In this document: in pieces, positions 46,901-58,084 of the stretch | How positions within the stretch are numbered: the stretch's first letter is position 1 | Layout of the letters: each line of letters starts with the position of its first letter | DNA from: Candidatus Methylacidiphilales bacterium | GTDB taxonomy: Bacteria; Pseudomonadota; Gammaproteobacteria; JASGCS01 | Assembly (NCBI GenBank): GCA_030054035.1 | Contig: JASGCS010000001.1 | Coordinates: forward strand, 1 to 64,000 | Reading direction: 5' to 3' | Length of the DNA stretch: 64,000 bases | Program-made: the position numbers and the translations under genes | The notes under the pieces: model-generated | Seen by the model: the letters and a program-made list of their open reading frames with translations, nothing else | Told to the model about the DNA's origin: nothing | The model's database searches: none

Positions 46901-49000
46901 ATGTCTAGAGCGGTCCCAATAGAAAACTATAGAAATATAGGTATAATGGCTCATATCGATGCCGGTAAAACTACAACCACTGAACGCGTACTGTTTTATA
47001 CCGGAGTCACTCATAAAATTGGAGAAGTTCATGATGGAGCTGCAGTTATGGATTGGATGCCACAAGAACAAGAACGGGGTATAACCATCACTTCGGCTGC
47101 TACAACTTGTTTCTGGAAAGGTATGGCAGCTAACTTACCTGAACATAGAATTAATATTATTGACACTCCCGGGCATGTCGATTTCACTATCGAAGTTGAG
47201 AGATCTTTACGTGTATTGGATGGAGCCGTTGGTCTTTTTTGTGCAGTTGGTGGTGTTGAACCTCAATCTGAGACCGTTTGGAGACAGGCTAACAAATATA
47301 AAGTTCCAAGAATTGCTTTTGTTAACAAAATGGATAGAGCAGGGGCTGATTTTTATAGAGTACTTGAGCAAATTAAAACTCGCTTAAATGCTAAACCTGT
47401 CGCAGTGTCACTTCCAATAGGCTCAGAAGATAATTTTACCGGCGTCATCGATTTAGTTAAAAGAAAAGCCATCCGCTGGAATGACACCAATCAAGGGTTA
47501 ACTTTTACTTTAGAAGAAATCCCAGAGAATTTAAAAGAAGTGGCTGATACCTATTATGAAAAGTTATTAGAAAATGCATGTGAGGCTGATGAAAAATTGA
47601 TGAATCAATATCTTGAACACTCAACACTTTCAGAAGATCAGATATATCAAGGTCTACGAAAACGGACTATTCAAGGCGAAATTATTCCAGTTTTTTGTGG
47701 GTCAGCTTTTAAAAATAAAGGCGTCCAGTTGGTACTTGATGGGGTGATTAGGTATTTACCTTCACCTGCTGATTTACCACCCATTAAAGGAGTCGCTTTG
47801 GATAATAAAATACCAGACCAACGTAAGGCTAGCGATGACGAACCATTTAGCGGTATTGCGTTTAAAATCGCAACAGATCCTTTTGTTGGCACTCTGTCAT
47901 TTTTTAGAATCTATTCAGGAAAAATTGCAACAGGCGATACTGTTTTTAATCCAATCAAAGATCGTAAAGAGCGTATAGGTCGACTGGTTAGAATGCATGC
48001 AAATTCTCGTGAGGAAATAAAAGAGGCTTTCGCAGGTGATATAGTTGCTGCTGTTGGGCTGAAAGATGTAACTACTGGCGACACTTTGTGCGATCTCCAA
48101 AAACAAATTACCTTAGAAAAAATGGAATTTCCTGAGCCCGTTATATCGGTTGCAATTGAACCTAAAACTAAAAATGATCAAGAAAAAATGGGAATTGCAT
48201 TATTTAGATTAGCCCAAGAAGACCCATCCTTTCGGGTTAGAACAGATGAAGAGTCTGGTCAGACTATTATTTCTGGAATGGGTGAGTTGCATCTTGAAAT
48301 AATTGTGGATCGACTGAAAAGAGAATTCAAAGTTGAAGCAAATGTAGGAAACCCTCAAGTTGCATATCGAGAAACTATTAGAAAACCTGTTGAGCAAGAA
48401 GGTAAATTCATTCGCCAAAGTGGTGGAAGAGGACAATACGGCCATGTTTATATTAAAATTGAGCCCCTACCACCCGGTACCGGCTATCAATTTGCGAACG
48501 AAGTTGTTGGGGGATCCATTCCTAAAGAATACATACCAGCAATTGACAAAGGTGTAAAAGAGCAAATGACAAATGGAGTACTTGCAGGATACCCTGTAGT
48601 TGATGTTAAAGTAACTGTTTTTGATGGCTCTTACCATGATGTGGACTCATCTGAAATAGCTTTTAAACTCGCAGCTTCTTACGCATTTAAAGAAGGTGCA
48701 TTAAAGGCACACCCTATCATTTTAGAACCAATTATGAAGGTAGAGGTAATTTCACCTGAGGATTATATGGGTGATGTAATGGGAGATTTGAATCGTAGAA
48801 GAGGGGTACTTAGCGGAATGGAAGACACACCTATGGGTAAATTGGTTCGCGCAGAGGTTCCGTTGTCCGAGATGTTTGGCTATGCTACAGATTTACGTTC
48901 TGCAACTCAAGGGCGAGCTACTTACACTATGGAATTTTCTAAATATTTAGAATTACCAAATCAAATCGCGGAAAGTTTAATTAAACGTAAATCACAGTAA
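46901..49000 (+). CDS. fusA: Elongation factor G
   Basis: Translocase GTPase, 699 residues. G motifs [28 protein letters not shown] and NKMDRAGAD are intact, followed by domains II-V ([34 protein letters not shown]). The stop directly abuts the 22-base leader shared with tuf copy 1. Confidence 0.99.
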   Translation: MSRAVPIENYRNIGIMAHIDAGKTTTTERVLFYTGVTHKIGEVHDGAAVMDWMPQEQERGITITSAATTCFWKGMAANLPEHRINIIDTPGHVDFTIEVERSLRVLDGAVGLFCAVGGVEPQSETVWRQANKYKVPRIAFVNKMDRAGADFYRVLEQIKTRLNAKPVAVSLPIGSEDNFTGVIDLVKRKAIRWNDTNQGLTFTLEEIPENLKEVADTYYEKLLENACEADEKLMNQYLEHSTLSEDQIYQGLRKRTIQGEIIPVFCGSAFKNKGVQLVLDGVIRYLPSPADLPPIKGVALDNKIPDQRKASDDEPFSGIAFKIATDPFVGTLSFFRIYSGKIATGDTVFNPIKDRKERIGRLVRMHANSREEIKEAFAGDIVAAVGLKDVTTGDTLCDLQKQITLEKMEFPEPVISVAIEPKTKNDQEKMGIALFRLAQEDPSFRVRTDEESGQTIISGMGELHLEIIVDRLKREFKVEANVGNPQVAYRETIRKPVEQEGKFIRQSGGRGQYGHVYIKIEPLPPGTGYQFANEVVGGSIPKEYIPAIDKGVKEQMTNGVLAGYPVVDVKVTVFDGSYHDVDSSEIAFKLAASYAFKEGALKAHPIILEPIMKVEVISPEDYMGDVMGDLNRRRGVLSGMEDTPMGKLVRAEVPLSEMFGYATDLRSATQGRATYTMEFSKYLELPNQIAESLIKRKSQ

Positions 49001-50214
49001 ATGAAATAAGGAGAATGATAATATGTCAAAAGAAAAATTTGAACGCACTAAACCCCATGTTAATGTAGGTACCATAGGCCATGTCGATCATGGTAAAACC
49101 ACTCTTACTGCCGCACTTACTATGGTTATGGCTAAGAAATTTGGTGGTGAGGTTAAAGGGTATGATCAAATTGATAATGCCCCTGAAGAAAAAGCTCGAG
49201 GTATCACTATCTCTACTTCTCATGTTGAGTATTACTCAACTAACCGTCACTATGCGCATGTGGATTGCCCTGGCCATGCTGACTATGTTAAAAATATGAT
49301 TACAGGTGCCGCCCAAATGGATGGTGCAATTTTGGTGGTATCAGCAAATGATGGACCTATGCCACAAACCCGAGAACATATTCTCCTTGCTCGTCAGGTA
49401 GGTGTTCCTCGCATCGTCGTCTTCCTCAATAAGGCAGACATGGTCGATGATAAAGAACTCATTGACTTGGTTGAGTTAGAAGTTCGCGATTTACTTAAAA
49501 AGTATGAATTCCCAGGCGATGAAACACCAATCATCATCGGAAGTGCGCTCAAAGCTGTTGAAGGTGACCAGTCAGACATCGGCACTAAAGCAATTGAAAA
49601 ATTAGTAGAAGCCATGGATTCATTTATACCAATTCCAGAACGACCCATTGATCAACCATTCCTACTCCCTATTGAAGATGTCTTTTCAATATCAGGTCGA
49701 GGTACCGTAGTTACTGGTAGGGTTGATCGAGGTAGGGTGCTGGTTGGCGATGAAATAGAAATAGTTGGCATCAGACCAACTCAAAAAACTACCTGTACCG
49801 GAGTTGAGATGTTCAGAAAGCTGCTTGATGAAGGGCAAGCCGGCGATAATGTTGGTGTTCTTCTGAGAGGCACTAAACGAGAAGAAGTAGAGCGGGGTCA
49901 AGTGCTTTGTAAACCAGGAAGCATAACTCCACATACAAAATTTGAAGCAGAGGTGTATGTGCTCTCAAAAGATGAAGGTGGAAGACACACTCCATTTTTT
50001 AATGGATATCGACCACAGTTCTATTTTAGAACTACCGATGTAACCGGTGAGGTACAACTACCGAGTGGAACAGAAATGATCATGCCTGGAGACAATGTAA
50101 AAATTAATGTAAACTTGATTAACGCAATTGCAATGGAAAACGGTGTGCGTTTTGCAATACGAGAAGGTGGAAAAACAGTGGGTGCAGGGGTAGTAACAAA
50201 AATAATTGAATAAT
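49001..50214 (+). repeat. Copy 2 of the 1214-bp exact tuf duplication
   Basis: This is the partner of 33339-34552. Identity begins on the base after the fusA stop and ends one base after the tuf stop, so it includes the whole intergenic leader but none of the neighbouring genes. Confidence 0.93.
49023..50213 (+). CDS. tufA: Elongation factor Tu, copy 2
   Basis: The protein is identical over 396 residues to copy 1, and the DNA also appears identical. It is the str-operon copy, following fusA and joined to the S10 genes, with only 11 bases before rpsJ. The same AAGGAG site lies 9 bases before the ATG. No S10-type leader separates it from rpsJ, so the str and S10 gene sets are physically merged. 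Confidence 0.99.
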   Translation: MSKEKFERTKPHVNVGTIGHVDHGKTTLTAALTMVMAKKFGGEVKGYDQIDNAPEEKARGITISTSHVEYYSTNRHYAHVDCPGHADYVKNMITGAAQMDGAILVVSANDGPMPQTREHILLARQVGVPRIVVFLNKADMVDDKELIDLVELEVRDLLKKYEFPGDETPIIIGSALKAVEGDQSDIGTKAIEKLVEAMDSFIPIPERPIDQPFLLPIEDVFSISGRGTVVTGRVDRGRVLVGDEIEIVGIRPTQKTTCTGVEMFRKLLDEGQAGDNVGVLLRGTKREEVERGQVLCKPGSITPHTKFEAEVYVLSKDEGGRHTPFFNGYRPQFYFRTTDVTGEVQLPSGTEMIMPGDNVKINVNLINAIAMENGVRFAIREGGKTVGAGVVTKIIE

Positions 50215-50224
50215 GTAAAAACTA

Positions 50225-50545
50225 ATGTCAATAAATAAACAAAATGTAAAATTAAGGTTGCAAAGTTACGATCATCGTATACTTGACTCTTCTGTAAAAG
50301 AAATTATAGATACTGTTAAGAGAACTGGTGCTCGAGTGCGGGGCCCTGTACCATTGCCTCGTACAATTGAACGTTTTACTATTTTAACTTCTCCCCACAT
50401 AGATAAGGATGCTAGGGATCAATATGAAATAAGAACATATTCTAGAATTATATATATAATTGAACCCACTGATAAAACCATGGATGCTTTGAATAGATTA
50501 GCATTAGCTGTTGGTGTATCAATTGATATCAAATTAACAGGATAA
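50225..50545 (+). CDS. rpsJ: 30S ribosomal protein S10
   Basis: Head protein of the 30S subunit and NusE of antitermination complexes, 106 residues. [38 protein letters not shown] and [16 protein letters not shown] are typical. First gene of the S10 set, only 11 bases after tuf. Confidence 0.99.
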   Translation: MSINKQNVKLRLQSYDHRILDSSVKEIIDTVKRTGARVRGPVPLPRTIERFTILTSPHIDKDARDQYEIRTYSRIIYIIEPTDKTMDALNRLALAVGVSIDIKLTG

Positions 50546-50550
50546 GAGAC

Positions 50551-51222
50551 ATGAACGAGAATAATTTTTCATTTATTGCAAAAAAAATTGGGATGACTAA
50601 TGTTTTTAATGAGCAAGCATCTAATATTCCTGTTACGGTTCTAACATACACTAAACATACTGTAGTAAGGATTAAAAATCAATCGTGTGATGGGTATGAT
50701 GCACTTTTAATTTCTACAGGTAATGAAGTTAAGGATTCTAAAATTAATAAATCAAATAAGTCATTATTCCATAAATCTTCAACACCTTGCATGTCAAAAC
50801 TTTATGAAGTACGCCTGAATTCCCCTGAACAACCTTTTGTAGTTGGATCTGTATTAGCAATTGAGAATCTTGCAATTGGTACATTGTTAACTGTTAGAGG
50901 AGTATCAAAAGGAAAAGGTTTTGCAGGCACTGTAAAAAAATATGGATTTGCCACACAAGACGCTTCACATGGTAATTCACGTTCTCATCGTGTTCCTGGG
51001 TCTACCGGTCAGCGTCAGACACCTGGTAGGGTTTTTATTGGAAAAAAAATGCCAGGTCAAATGGGGAATAAGATTTCAACCGTAGAGCATATTCCAATTT
51101 TTCAAATCGATCCAACAAGAAATATAATTGTATTGCAAGGTTCTATTCCAGGTGCTCCAGGGTCATATGTTACATTAACTACGAAACTCAAACAAATTTC
51201 TGAAATGATATTTAAAAATTAA
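50551..51222 (+). CDS. rplC: 50S ribosomal protein L3
   Basis: Early-assembly 23S rRNA binder, 223 residues. IAKKIGMTNVF at the N-terminus and SHRVPGSTGQRQTPGRVF in the loop reaching the peptidyl-transferase centre identify it; the glutamine that PrmB methylates in E. coli is in GSTGQ. It lies 5 bases after rpsJ. Confidence 0.98.
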   Translation: MNENNFSFIAKKIGMTNVFNEQASNIPVTVLTYTKHTVVRIKNQSCDGYDALLISTGNEVKDSKINKSNKSLFHKSSTPCMSKLYEVRLNSPEQPFVVGSVLAIENLAIGTLLTVRGVSKGKGFAGTVKKYGFATQDASHGNSRSHRVPGSTGQRQTPGRVFIGKKMPGQMGNKISTVEHIPIFQIDPTRNIIVLQGSIPGAPGSYVTLTTKLKQISEMIFKN

Positions 51223-51229
51223 TTTTATT

Positions 51230-51853
51230 ATGGATATAACAGTTTTAGGTACAAAAAATATTATTTCATTTTCTGATGAATTGATGAAGACAACTTTAAA
51301 TAACTCTCTCGTCCATCAAGTCGTAACTTCATATCTGGGTATTCAAAGAGCAGGTTCAGCTAAGCAAAAAAATAGATCTGAAGTTCGTGGAGGGGGTATT
51401 AAACCTTGGAAACAGAAAGGTACTGGCCGTGCGCGAGCTGGTTCAATAAGAAGTCCTTTGTGGCGAAAGGGTGGCGTAACTTTTGCTGCGCGTGGTAAAA
51501 GATCATATGGCGGAAAAATTAATAAGACAATGTATAGACTTGCGATCAAGCAATTGCTTATTTCAAAAATACAAAAAGGAAATATATTTATAGTGGAAGA
51601 ATTAAATTTCCAAAAACCATCTACAAAAGACTTCATACAAAAATTTAATCTTTTTAAGATACCACTTGTTTCTACTGTCATCATTCTTGATCCAAATAAT
51701 CACAACGCACATCTTTCGTCAAGAAATATCCCTCGTGTGTATACTTGTTCTGCGCAAGACCTAAATCCTTATATTCTGTTAAAATATGATCATTTCGTCT
51801 TTGAAAAAACAATCTTCGAGCAATTACAATATTTACAAAATGATGAAAAATAA
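51230..51853 (+). CDS. rplD: 50S ribosomal protein L4
   Basis: Lines the exit tunnel; in E. coli it also represses the S10 operon. The 207-residue product has the tunnel loop RGGGIKPWKQKGTGRARAG and SPLWRKGGVTF. The S10 leader that L4 controls in E. coli has no counterpart here. It overlaps the start of rplW. Confidence 0.98.
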   Translation: MDITVLGTKNIISFSDELMKTTLNNSLVHQVVTSYLGIQRAGSAKQKNRSEVRGGGIKPWKQKGTGRARAGSIRSPLWRKGGVTFAARGKRSYGGKINKTMYRLAIKQLLISKIQKGNIFIVEELNFQKPSTKDFIQKFNLFKIPLVSTVIILDPNNHNAHLSSRNIPRVYTCSAQDLNPYILLKYDHFVFEKTIFEQLQYLQNDEK

Positions 51854-52139
51854 TTTCTATACAATTATTAGGCCTATAATTACTGAAAAAACAAATGCAC
51901 TTGTTTCTAATAGTACCTATGTATTTGCTGTACGAGTAAATGCTGATGTTCTAGAAATTAAAGAAGCAATCCAAGAACATTTTAAAGTTTCCGTACTAAC
52001 CGTTAGAACATGTATAATGCAAGGGAAAGCTAAAAATTTTAAACAAAGAAAAGGTAAAAAATCAGATTGGAAAAAGGCATATGTTGTACTCAAAAATAAC
52101 GATTCAATTGATTACTCTACCTACACTACGACAACCTAA
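51840..52139 (+). CDS. rplW: 50S ribosomal protein L23
   Basis: Exit-tunnel rim protein that docks trigger factor and SRP, 99 residues from the ATG at 51840 (ATG 51843 is equally possible). YTIIRPIITEKTNALV and VLEIKEAIQEHFKVSVLTV are diagnostic, and KAKNFKQRKGKKSDWKKA is the basic rRNA-binding loop. The first 14 bases overlap rplD; the longer frame to 51786 is not used. Confidence 0.97.
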   Translation: MMKNNFYTIIRPIITEKTNALVSNSTYVFAVRVNADVLEIKEAIQEHFKVSVLTVRTCIMQGKAKNFKQRKGKKSDWKKAYVVLKNNDSIDYSTYTTTT

Positions 52140-52142
52140 CAT

Positions 52143-52967
52143 ATGAGTTTATATAAATTAAGACCTACTTCTCCCGGTGCAAGATTTGTCATAAGGGTTA
52201 AAAATACTGATTTAAATAAAGACAAACCACATAAACCGTTATTATCTTTACTTCACAAACAAGCAGGTAGAAATAATTATGGAAGAATTACAGTAAGACA
52301 TCAAGGTGGTGGTAATAAGCGTTTTTATAGAGAAATTGATTTTATTCGTACAGTGGATAATTGTAAGGCGGTAGTGGAAACAATCGAGTATGATCCAAAC
52401 AGAAGCGCAAGAATAGCTAGAATATGTTACGCTAATGGGAAAAGATCTTATATTATCGCTACTGAGCAAATGAAAAAAGGTGTCTCCATTTTAAATGGAC
52501 CATCAGCACCGATTTCTGATGGAAATTGTTTACCTCTATCCTCAATCCCATTGGGAACTCAAATATGTTGTGTAGAAATGAAATTTGGTAAAGGAGCACA
52601 GATAGCACGAAGTGCTGGCTCAGTCGCACAATTACTATCAAGAGACGACCAATATGTAACAATAAAACTTAAATCTGGTTTTGTTATTAAAATTAATTCA
52701 AATTGTCGAGCTGTTATAGGTACTGTCAGTAATTTTGAACACAACTTAAGAAAGTTAGGTAAAGCTGGGGCCAGCCGTTGGCGAGGTATAAGACCAACAG
52801 TTAGGGGCGTAGTAATGAATCCAGTAGACCACCCACATGGAGGTGGTGAAGGTAAAACTTCTGGAGGTAGACATCCTGTTACTCCTTGGGGTAAAAAAAC
52901 TAAAGGTTTAAAAACAAGAAAAGTTAAACGCACTAACTCAACTATTGTGAGTCGTAAAGTAAAATAA
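52143..52967 (+). CDS. rplB: 50S ribosomal protein L2
   Basis: Needed for subunit association and peptidyl-transferase assembly, 274 residues. [34 protein letters not shown] and the C-terminal [15 protein letters not shown], containing the functionally important histidine, are present. It starts 3 bases after rplW. Confidence 0.99.
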   Translation: MSLYKLRPTSPGARFVIRVKNTDLNKDKPHKPLLSLLHKQAGRNNYGRITVRHQGGGNKRFYREIDFIRTVDNCKAVVETIEYDPNRSARIARICYANGKRSYIIATEQMKKGVSILNGPSAPISDGNCLPLSSIPLGTQICCVEMKFGKGAQIARSAGSVAQLLSRDDQYVTIKLKSGFVIKINSNCRAVIGTVSNFEHNLRKLGKAGASRWRGIRPTVRGVVMNPVDHPHGGGEGKTSGGRHPVTPWGKKTKGLKTRKVKRTNSTIVSRKVK

Positions 52968-52980
52968 TGGATAAAATAAT

Positions 52981-53268
52981 ATGAGTAGATCAATTAAAAA
53001 AGGACCGTTCGTCGATTTGCATTTGCTAAAGAAAATTGAAAAAGCAAAACTTGGAAATCAAAAGAAATCTATTAAAACTTGGTCACGCAGATCTTTAGTT
53101 ATTCCTGAAATGGTTGGTGTTACTCTCCTTATACATAATGGAAAAACCCATGTCTCGGTTTTTATTACTGAAAATATGGTCGGCCATAAATTAGGTGAAT
53201 TTGCGCCTACAAGAATTTTTAAAGCTCACTCAGCATCAGCAAGTAAAGCGGCACCTTCTCTTAAATAA
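52981..53268 (+). CDS. rpsS: 30S ribosomal protein S19
   Basis: Head protein at the subunit interface, 95 residues: [33 protein letters not shown] and [18 protein letters not shown]. It starts 13 bases after rplB and ends 3 bases before rplV. Confidence 0.99.
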   Translation: MSRSIKKGPFVDLHLLKKIEKAKLGNQKKSIKTWSRRSLVIPEMVGVTLLIHNGKTHVSVFITENMVGHKLGEFAPTRIFKAHSASASKAAPSLK

Positions 53269-53271
53269 TAC

Positions 53272-53613
53272 ATGATTATCACTTCTTCGTATCGCTTTGC
53301 TAAATCTTCAAGTCAGAAATGTAGATTGGTTGTTGATTTAATAAGAAATAAACCAGTTTTAGAAGCTGAAACTATTTTGCAATTTACAAATAAAAAAGCC
53401 TCGAAGCTTGTAGCGAAAGCACTAAACTCTGCTATTGCTAATGCAAGCCATAATCATGGTATATCGAAGGAAGCGTTAATTGTGAAAAAAATATTAGTTG
53501 AAAAAGGACCGGCGGTAAAAAGAATCCATGCAAGAGCAAAAGGTAGGGCTTATAGAGTCGTTAAACAATATTGTCATATTTTTATACATTTATCAAACAC
53601 AGGAGTTTCATAA
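53272..53613 (+). CDS. rplV: 50S ribosomal protein L22
   Basis: Exit-tunnel constriction protein, 113 residues. SSQKCRLVVDLIRNKPV at the start and the tunnel beta-hairpin region KRIHARAKGRAYRVVK are standard; macrolide-resistance insertions in this loop are not seen. Confidence 0.98.
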   Translation: MIITSSYRFAKSSSQKCRLVVDLIRNKPVLEAETILQFTNKKASKLVAKALNSAIANASHNHGISKEALIVKKILVEKGPAVKRIHARAKGRAYRVVKQYCHIFIHLSNTGVS

Positions 53614-53619
53614 CATACT

Positions 53620-54318
53620 ATGGGTCAAAAAGTTAATCCAAATGGATTTAGATTAGGCATCACCACGGATTGGTCGTCTAAATGGTACGCTAACAGACAG
53701 TTGTTCCGTTTGCAACTTCTACAAGATTTAGTCATTAGAAAGACGCTTCAAAATAAACTTGAAAACGCTTCTGTGAGTAAGATTTTAATCCATAGAGAAG
53801 CAGATACTTGTATTATTACGATCACAACTTCTAGACCAGGTATTGTTATAGGTAAAAAAGGTGAAGATATCGAAAAGCTAAAAGTTGAAGTTGAGAAATG
53901 TAGTCTTGATTTTCAAAAGAAACATCACACACATAAACTGATTAATAACATTAAAATTCAAATCGAAGAAATTAAAAAACCTGAGCTCGATGCAACTCTT
54001 GTTGCAGAAGGTATTGCACAACAAATTGAAAAAAGAGTCATGTTTAGAAAAGCAATGAAAAGGGCCATCACTTCAACTATGAGATTAGGTTCGTTAGGAA
54101 TCAAAGTCAGAGTTTCTGGAAGATTAAATGGCGCTGAAATTGCTCGGGCTGAATGGAATAGAGAAGGTAGAATCCCACTTCATACATTACGAGCTGAAAT
54201 CGATTATGGTACAGCAATAGCAAAAACAACCTACGGTATTATAGGAATCAAAGTGTGGATTTATCGTGGTAATAAATTTTCAATGATTGAGTCTAAAGAT
54301 TCAAATAAAATAAATTAA
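53620..54318 (+). CDS. rpsC: 30S ribosomal protein S3
   Basis: mRNA-entry protein with helicase function, 232 residues. [18 protein letters not shown] is the family start; the KH domain shows [15 protein letters not shown], and the C-terminal domain [18 protein letters not shown] is complete. Confidence 0.99.
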   Translation: MGQKVNPNGFRLGITTDWSSKWYANRQLFRLQLLQDLVIRKTLQNKLENASVSKILIHREADTCIITITTSRPGIVIGKKGEDIEKLKVEVEKCSLDFQKKHHTHKLINNIKIQIEEIKKPELDATLVAEGIAQQIEKRVMFRKAMKRAITSTMRLGSLGIKVRVSGRLNGAEIARAEWNREGRIPLHTLRAEIDYGTAIAKTTYGIIGIKVWIYRGNKFSMIESKDSNKIN

Positions 54319-54327
54319 ACTTCGATT

Positions 54328-54735
54328 ATGTTATTACCTAAAAAGACTAAATATAAAAAACAACATAAAGGCAGAAATAGAGGTTTTGCAACATCAGGAG
54401 TTACAATTGCTTTTGGTGAATTTGGTTTAAAAGCTATAGAACATGGTAGAATAACAGCTAAGGAAATTGAAGCTGCTAGAAGGGCTATAACTAGATATAT
54501 AAAACGTGGCGGTAAGGTTTGGATTCGAATTTTCCCAGATGTACCAGTTACTAAGAAACCAATTGAAGTCAGAATGGGTAAGGGTAAAGGTCCAGTAGAA
54601 TATTGGATTTCTCGGATTCAACCTGGTAAAGTTTTATTCGAGTTAGAAGGCGTGACGAAGGAAATTGCACAAAAAGCTTTTTTACTTGGCTCGGCAAAAC
54701 TTTCTGTGAAAACAGTTTTTATATCCAGATTGTAA
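54328..54735 (+). CDS. rplP: 50S ribosomal protein L16
   Basis: Binds near the A site and organises tRNA, 135 residues. [36 protein letters not shown] and [18 protein letters not shown] identify it. The arginine hydroxylated by YcfD in E. coli lies in this conserved segment. Confidence 0.98.
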   Translation: MLLPKKTKYKKQHKGRNRGFATSGVTIAFGEFGLKAIEHGRITAKEIEAARRAITRYIKRGGKVWIRIFPDVPVTKKPIEVRMGKGKGPVEYWISRIQPGKVLFELEGVTKEIAQKAFLLGSAKLSVKTVFISRL

Positions 54736-54744
54736 AGGAAAAAA

Positions 54745-54933
54745 ATGTCTAAAAAAAATAAAAATATCGAAAATTTATCAACTGTAAAAGAATTGCGTGA
54801 CTTGTTATTTCGTCAATCAATAATTAAAAAACTTAATCCTGGCATCAACAATACTTTTTCAGCTAAATCAACTAAAAGATTAGTAGCAAAAATAATTACT
54901 AAGCAACATGAAGAAGCAAAATTAAAATCATGA
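54745..54933 (+). CDS. rpmC: 50S ribosomal protein L29
   Basis: Small tunnel-exit protein, 62 residues: LSTVKELRDLLFRQSIIKKL followed by a lysine-rich C-terminus (RLVAKIITKQHEEAKL). Diverged but in the expected place. It overlaps rpsQ in an ATGA junction (54930-54933). Confidence 0.93.
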   Translation: MSKKNKNIENLSTVKELRDLLFRQSIIKKLNPGINNTFSAKSTKRLVAKIITKQHEEAKLKS

Positions 54934-55223
54934 ATACTGTTAATCATCTGCGCAAAGTAAAAGGCACTGTTGTCAGTCATAAACCTAATAAAACTATTGT
55001 TGTTGAGGTAGCAAGATTGGTTAAGCATCCATTGTATGGAAAATTTATCAAAAAAAAATCTAAAATATACGCTCATGATGAAAAAAATCAATGTAGCCAA
55101 GGTGATTATGTGGTGTTATTTGAAACTAAACCAGTTTCAAAAACTAAATCATGGTGTTTGGAGTCAATTATCAATAAAGCTCCTTTAGACGATACTCGCA
55201 TAACTGTGGAGAAGATTTCATGA
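54930..55223 (+). CDS. rpsQ: 30S ribosomal protein S17
   Basis: 16S rRNA-binding OB-fold protein, 97 residues: [36 protein letters not shown] and [20 protein letters not shown] overlaps at both ends imply coupled translation with rpmC and rplN. Confidence 0.97.
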   Translation: MNTVNHLRKVKGTVVSHKPNKTIVVEVARLVKHPLYGKFIKKKSKIYAHDEKNQCSQGDYVVLFETKPVSKTKSWCLESIINKAPLDDTRITVEKIS

Positions 55224-55588
55224 TACAAATGAGGACCGTGTTAGAAGTTGCAGATAACAGTGGGGCAAAAAATCTAAAATGTATTAGTGTTCGTGGCTCT
55301 ACAAAAAAGAGAATAGCGAATATAGGTGAGGTCATTAAAGTAAGTATAAAATCAGCGCTCCCACATACCAAAGTAAAAAAGGGAGAAGTGTATAACGCAG
55401 TTATTGTTAGAACTAAACACCCAATTCGAAGAAATGACGGATCGATCATCAGATTTTCTGGTAATGCAGCGGTGTTGCTGAATGATAAACTAGAACCAAT
55501 TGGTACTAGAATATTTGGCCCACTACCTAGAGAACTTAGAAATAAAAATTTTACTAAAATTTTGTCACTAGCGCCTGAGGTTTTATAA
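55220..55588 (+). CDS. rplN: 50S ribosomal protein L14
   Basis: Subunit-interface protein and the target of RsfS, whose gene is at 20670. The 122-residue product reads [33 protein letters not shown] and [17 protein letters not shown], all typical. Confidence 0.99.
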   Translation: MIQMRTVLEVADNSGAKNLKCISVRGSTKKRIANIGEVIKVSIKSALPHTKVKKGEVYNAVIVRTKHPIRRNDGSIIRFSGNAAVLLNDKLEPIGTRIFGPLPRELRNKNFTKILSLAPEVL

Positions 55589-55589
55589 T

Positions 55590-55898
55590 ATGAAGCATTT
55601 AAAAAAGGGTGATGAAGTAAAAGTTCTTTCTGGTAAAGACAAAGGTAGGGTAGGTAAAATTTTAAAAATTATTAATCCTTCTCATTGTATTGTTTCAGGT
55701 ATTCAAGTGCAGAAAAACTCTATTAAGGCAAATCCAAATCAAAACCAACAAGGTGGTTTTGAAAATAAAGAAATGCCTATACCACTTTGCAAGGTGTCAA
55801 AATATAATTCTAAAAATAAAAAATCTGAAAGAACATTTGTCTTGGTGCAAGAAAATGGAAAAAAAATAATAGAATTTGTTTCAAATAGAAGTAAATAA
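55590..55898 (+). CDS. rplX: 50S ribosomal protein L24
   Basis: Assembly initiator of the 50S subunit, 102 residues, with the KOW motif HLKKGDEVKVLSGKDKGRVG and the following IQVQKNSIKANPNQ. It starts 1 base after rplN. Confidence 0.98.
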   Translation: MKHLKKGDEVKVLSGKDKGRVGKILKIINPSHCIVSGIQVQKNSIKANPNQNQQGGFENKEMPIPLCKVSKYNSKNKKSERTFVLVQENGKKIIEFVSNRSK

Positions 55899-55901
55899 AA
55901 A

Positions 55902-56465
55902 ATGAATACAGCTATAAATAAAAAAACTCGTCTTGAAAAACACTATAGAGAACATATTGTTCCAAGTTTACAAGATACTTTCAAATACCCTAATGTTATG
56001 TCAGTACCAAAATTGTTAAAAATTACCTTGAATGCGGGATTGGGTGAGGCTGTTGAAAATAAAAATGTAATTACAAATGCTTTAGAAGATTTGAAAAAAA
56101 TCACTGGTAGGAAAGCTGTAGTCACGAAAGCAAGAGTTTCAATCTCAACTTATAAAATAAGGGTTGGAATGCCAATTGGTGTAAAAGTTACTTTACGAGG
56201 AGATGTCATGTATGAGTTTTTAGACAGACTTATCTCAATAGCAATTCCTAGAATTAGAGATTTTAGGGGACTGAGTAATCGCTCTTTCGATGGAAGAGGT
56301 AATTATAGTTTTGGTATTAAAGAACAGATCATTTTTCCAGAAATTGACTACGATAAAATTGACATGATTCGCGGACTTGATATATGTATCTCAAGTAATG
56401 CAAATACTGACCAGGAAATGCGTGCCTTATTGCAAGGATTTTCATTTCCGTTGAGGGCAAACTAG
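55902..56465 (+). CDS. rplE: 50S ribosomal protein L5
   Basis: 5S rRNA-binding protein contacting P-site tRNA, 187 residues. [38 protein letters not shown] and [19 protein letters not shown] are diagnostic. Its TAG shares one base with the rpsN GTG start. Confidence 0.99.
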   Translation: MNTAINKKTRLEKHYREHIVPSLQDTFKYPNVMSVPKLLKITLNAGLGEAVENKNVITNALEDLKKITGRKAVVTKARVSISTYKIRVGMPIGVKVTLRGDVMYEFLDRLISIAIPRIRDFRGLSNRSFDGRGNYSFGIKEQIIFPEIDYDKIDMIRGLDICISSNANTDQEMRALLQGFSFPLRAN

Positions 56466-56770
56466 TGGCTAAATTATCTATCAGAGTTAGAAATTATAAA
56501 AAGATATCTTTAGTGCAAAAACATCTTAAGAAAAGAATGGAATTAAAATTAAAAATTAAAAATTATAAGTTATCAAATGAGGAAAGAGAATTGGCAAAAA
56601 TTGAATTGATGCGACTACCAATTAATTCTAATCCTATTAGAGTTAGAAATAGATGTGAATTAACCGGTAGACCACGTGGCTATTACCGGAAATTTGGTTT
56701 GTCTCGGTGTGTTTTGAGAGAGGTTGCGATGCGTGGTGAAATTCCAGGATTAACAAAAGCTAGTTGGTGA
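56465..56770 (+). CDS. rpsN: 30S ribosomal protein S14 (zinc-free form)
   Basis: Head protein, 101 residues, starting with GTG in a TAGTG junction with rpl[20 protein letters not shown] and [17 protein letters not shown] mark the long, zinc-independent form; only isolated cysteines are present, without the CxxC pairs of the short form. Confidence 0.98.
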   Translation: MAKLSIRVRNYKKISLVQKHLKKRMELKLKIKNYKLSNEERELAKIELMRLPINSNPIRVRNRCELTGRPRGYYRKFGLSRCVLREVAMRGEIPGLTKASW

Positions 56771-56777
56771 TGCTATT

Positions 56778-57179
56778 ATGAGTTTAACAGATCCAATCGC
56801 CCAACTTTGTACTGTAATTAGAAACGCCCAACATGCTGGTTTAAAATCAGTCACTGTACCTTTTTCTAATGTCAAGGAAAAAATTGTGTCATTATTAGCA
56901 AAAGAATTGTATATAGAAAAATTTGAAATTATTGATAGTGAAATAGTAAGTAAAAAATCTATCCTCATCATATTGAAATATTATGAAGGAAAAGCGGTCA
57001 TAAAAAAAATTAGAAGGGTAAGTAAACCAGGTTTGCGTGTTTATACAACATATGAGACTATGCCTAAATCTTTGGGCGGTGTTGGTATGTATTTAATATC
57101 TACATCCCGCGGTATTATGACAGACGCTGAAGCAAAAGAGCATAAATTAGGTGGAGAGCTTCTCTGTGAGGTAGTTTGA
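56778..57179 (+). CDS. rpsH: 30S ribosomal protein S8
   Basis: Central 16S rRNA binder and, in E. coli, repressor of the spc operon, 133 residues: MSLTDPIAQLCTVIRNAQHA, RRVSKPGLRVYTTYETMPK and STSRGIMTDAEAKEHKLGG. Confidence 0.98.
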   Translation: MSLTDPIAQLCTVIRNAQHAGLKSVTVPFSNVKEKIVSLLAKELYIEKFEIIDSEIVSKKSILIILKYYEGKAVIKKIRRVSKPGLRVYTTYETMPKSLGGVGMYLISTSRGIMTDAEAKEHKLGGELLCEVV

Positions 57180-57183
57180 TACT

Positions 57184-57720
57184 ATGTCAAGATTTTCAAA
57201 AAGACCAATTTTAATCCCTCCAAATGTACAAGTTACATTTGAGAATAGTTTTTTGATTTTTAAGGGGGCGTTAGGCGCTATTAGATTACTAGTAGATAAC
57301 TCTGTCATGGTAAATATTTCTGAAAATTCTATAATTATAAAATCTAAAAATATTGCTGATAATTTTAATTATCCTAAACTCGGCACAACTTGTGCGTTAA
57401 TCAAAAATTACTTTATTGGCGTTACGACTGGGTTTGTTAAAAAACTTGATCTTGTTGGGGTTGGTTATCGTGCGCAAGTTCAACAAAAAAAATTAATTCT
57501 GACACTAGGATTTTCTCATCCGGTAAGTGTAGATCAGCCTGAAGGTATTACTTTTGAAACACCTTCACAGACTGAGATTTTGATTAAGGGCATGGACAAA
57601 CATATTGTTGGTCAAACAGCAGCCTACATTAGAAGTTTACGACCACCTGAACCATATAAAGGTAAAGGAGTTAAGCTTTCAGATGAAGTTATTGTTAGAA
57701 AAGAGGTTAAGAAAAAATAA
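57184..57720 (+). CDS. rplF: 50S ribosomal protein L6
   Basis: Protein near the factor-binding site, 178 residues with two similar domains: RPILIPPNVQVTFENSFLI, the middle VTTGFVKKLDLVGVGYRAQ and the C-terminal RSLRPPEPYKGKGVKLSDE. The stop shares one base with the rplR start (TAATG). Confidence 0.98.
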   Translation: MSRFSKRPILIPPNVQVTFENSFLIFKGALGAIRLLVDNSVMVNISENSIIIKSKNIADNFNYPKLGTTCALIKNYFIGVTTGFVKKLDLVGVGYRAQVQQKKLILTLGFSHPVSVDQPEGITFETPSQTEILIKGMDKHIVGQTAAYIRSLRPPEPYKGKGVKLSDEVIVRKEVKKK

Positions 57721-58076
57721 TGACACGAAACATAAATACAAGAGTTAGAAGAGCCAAAAAAACTAGAATCAAAATCCGCTTACAATCTACCCATCGCTTA
57801 ATGGTATATAAAACACCTAGACACACCTACGCACAAGTAGTCAGTCCTGACGGATCAAAAATTATAGCTTGTGCTTCTACTTTAGGTAAAGTGATGAGGG
57901 ATAAAGTTAAACATGGTGGAAATATTGAGTCAGCAAAAATTGTTGGTAGGTTGATAGCTGAAAAATCAATTCAGAAAGGAATTTCCATAGTAGCTTTTGA
58001 TAGATCAGGTTTTAAATACCATGGTAGAATTAAGGCATTGGCAGAAGAGGCTCGAAATGCAGGATTGCAATTTTAG
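57720..58076 (+). CDS. rplR: 50S ribosomal protein L18
   Basis: 5S rRNA-binding protein, 118 residues: [36 protein letters not shown] and [20 protein letters not shown]. Start overlaps rplF by one base. Confidence 0.98.
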   Translation: MTRNINTRVRRAKKTRIKIRLQSTHRLMVYKTPRHTYAQVVSPDGSKIIACASTLGKVMRDKVKHGGNIESAKIVGRLIAEKSIQKGISIVAFDRSGFKYHGRIKALAEEARNAGLQF

Positions 58077-58084
58077 GAGACATT

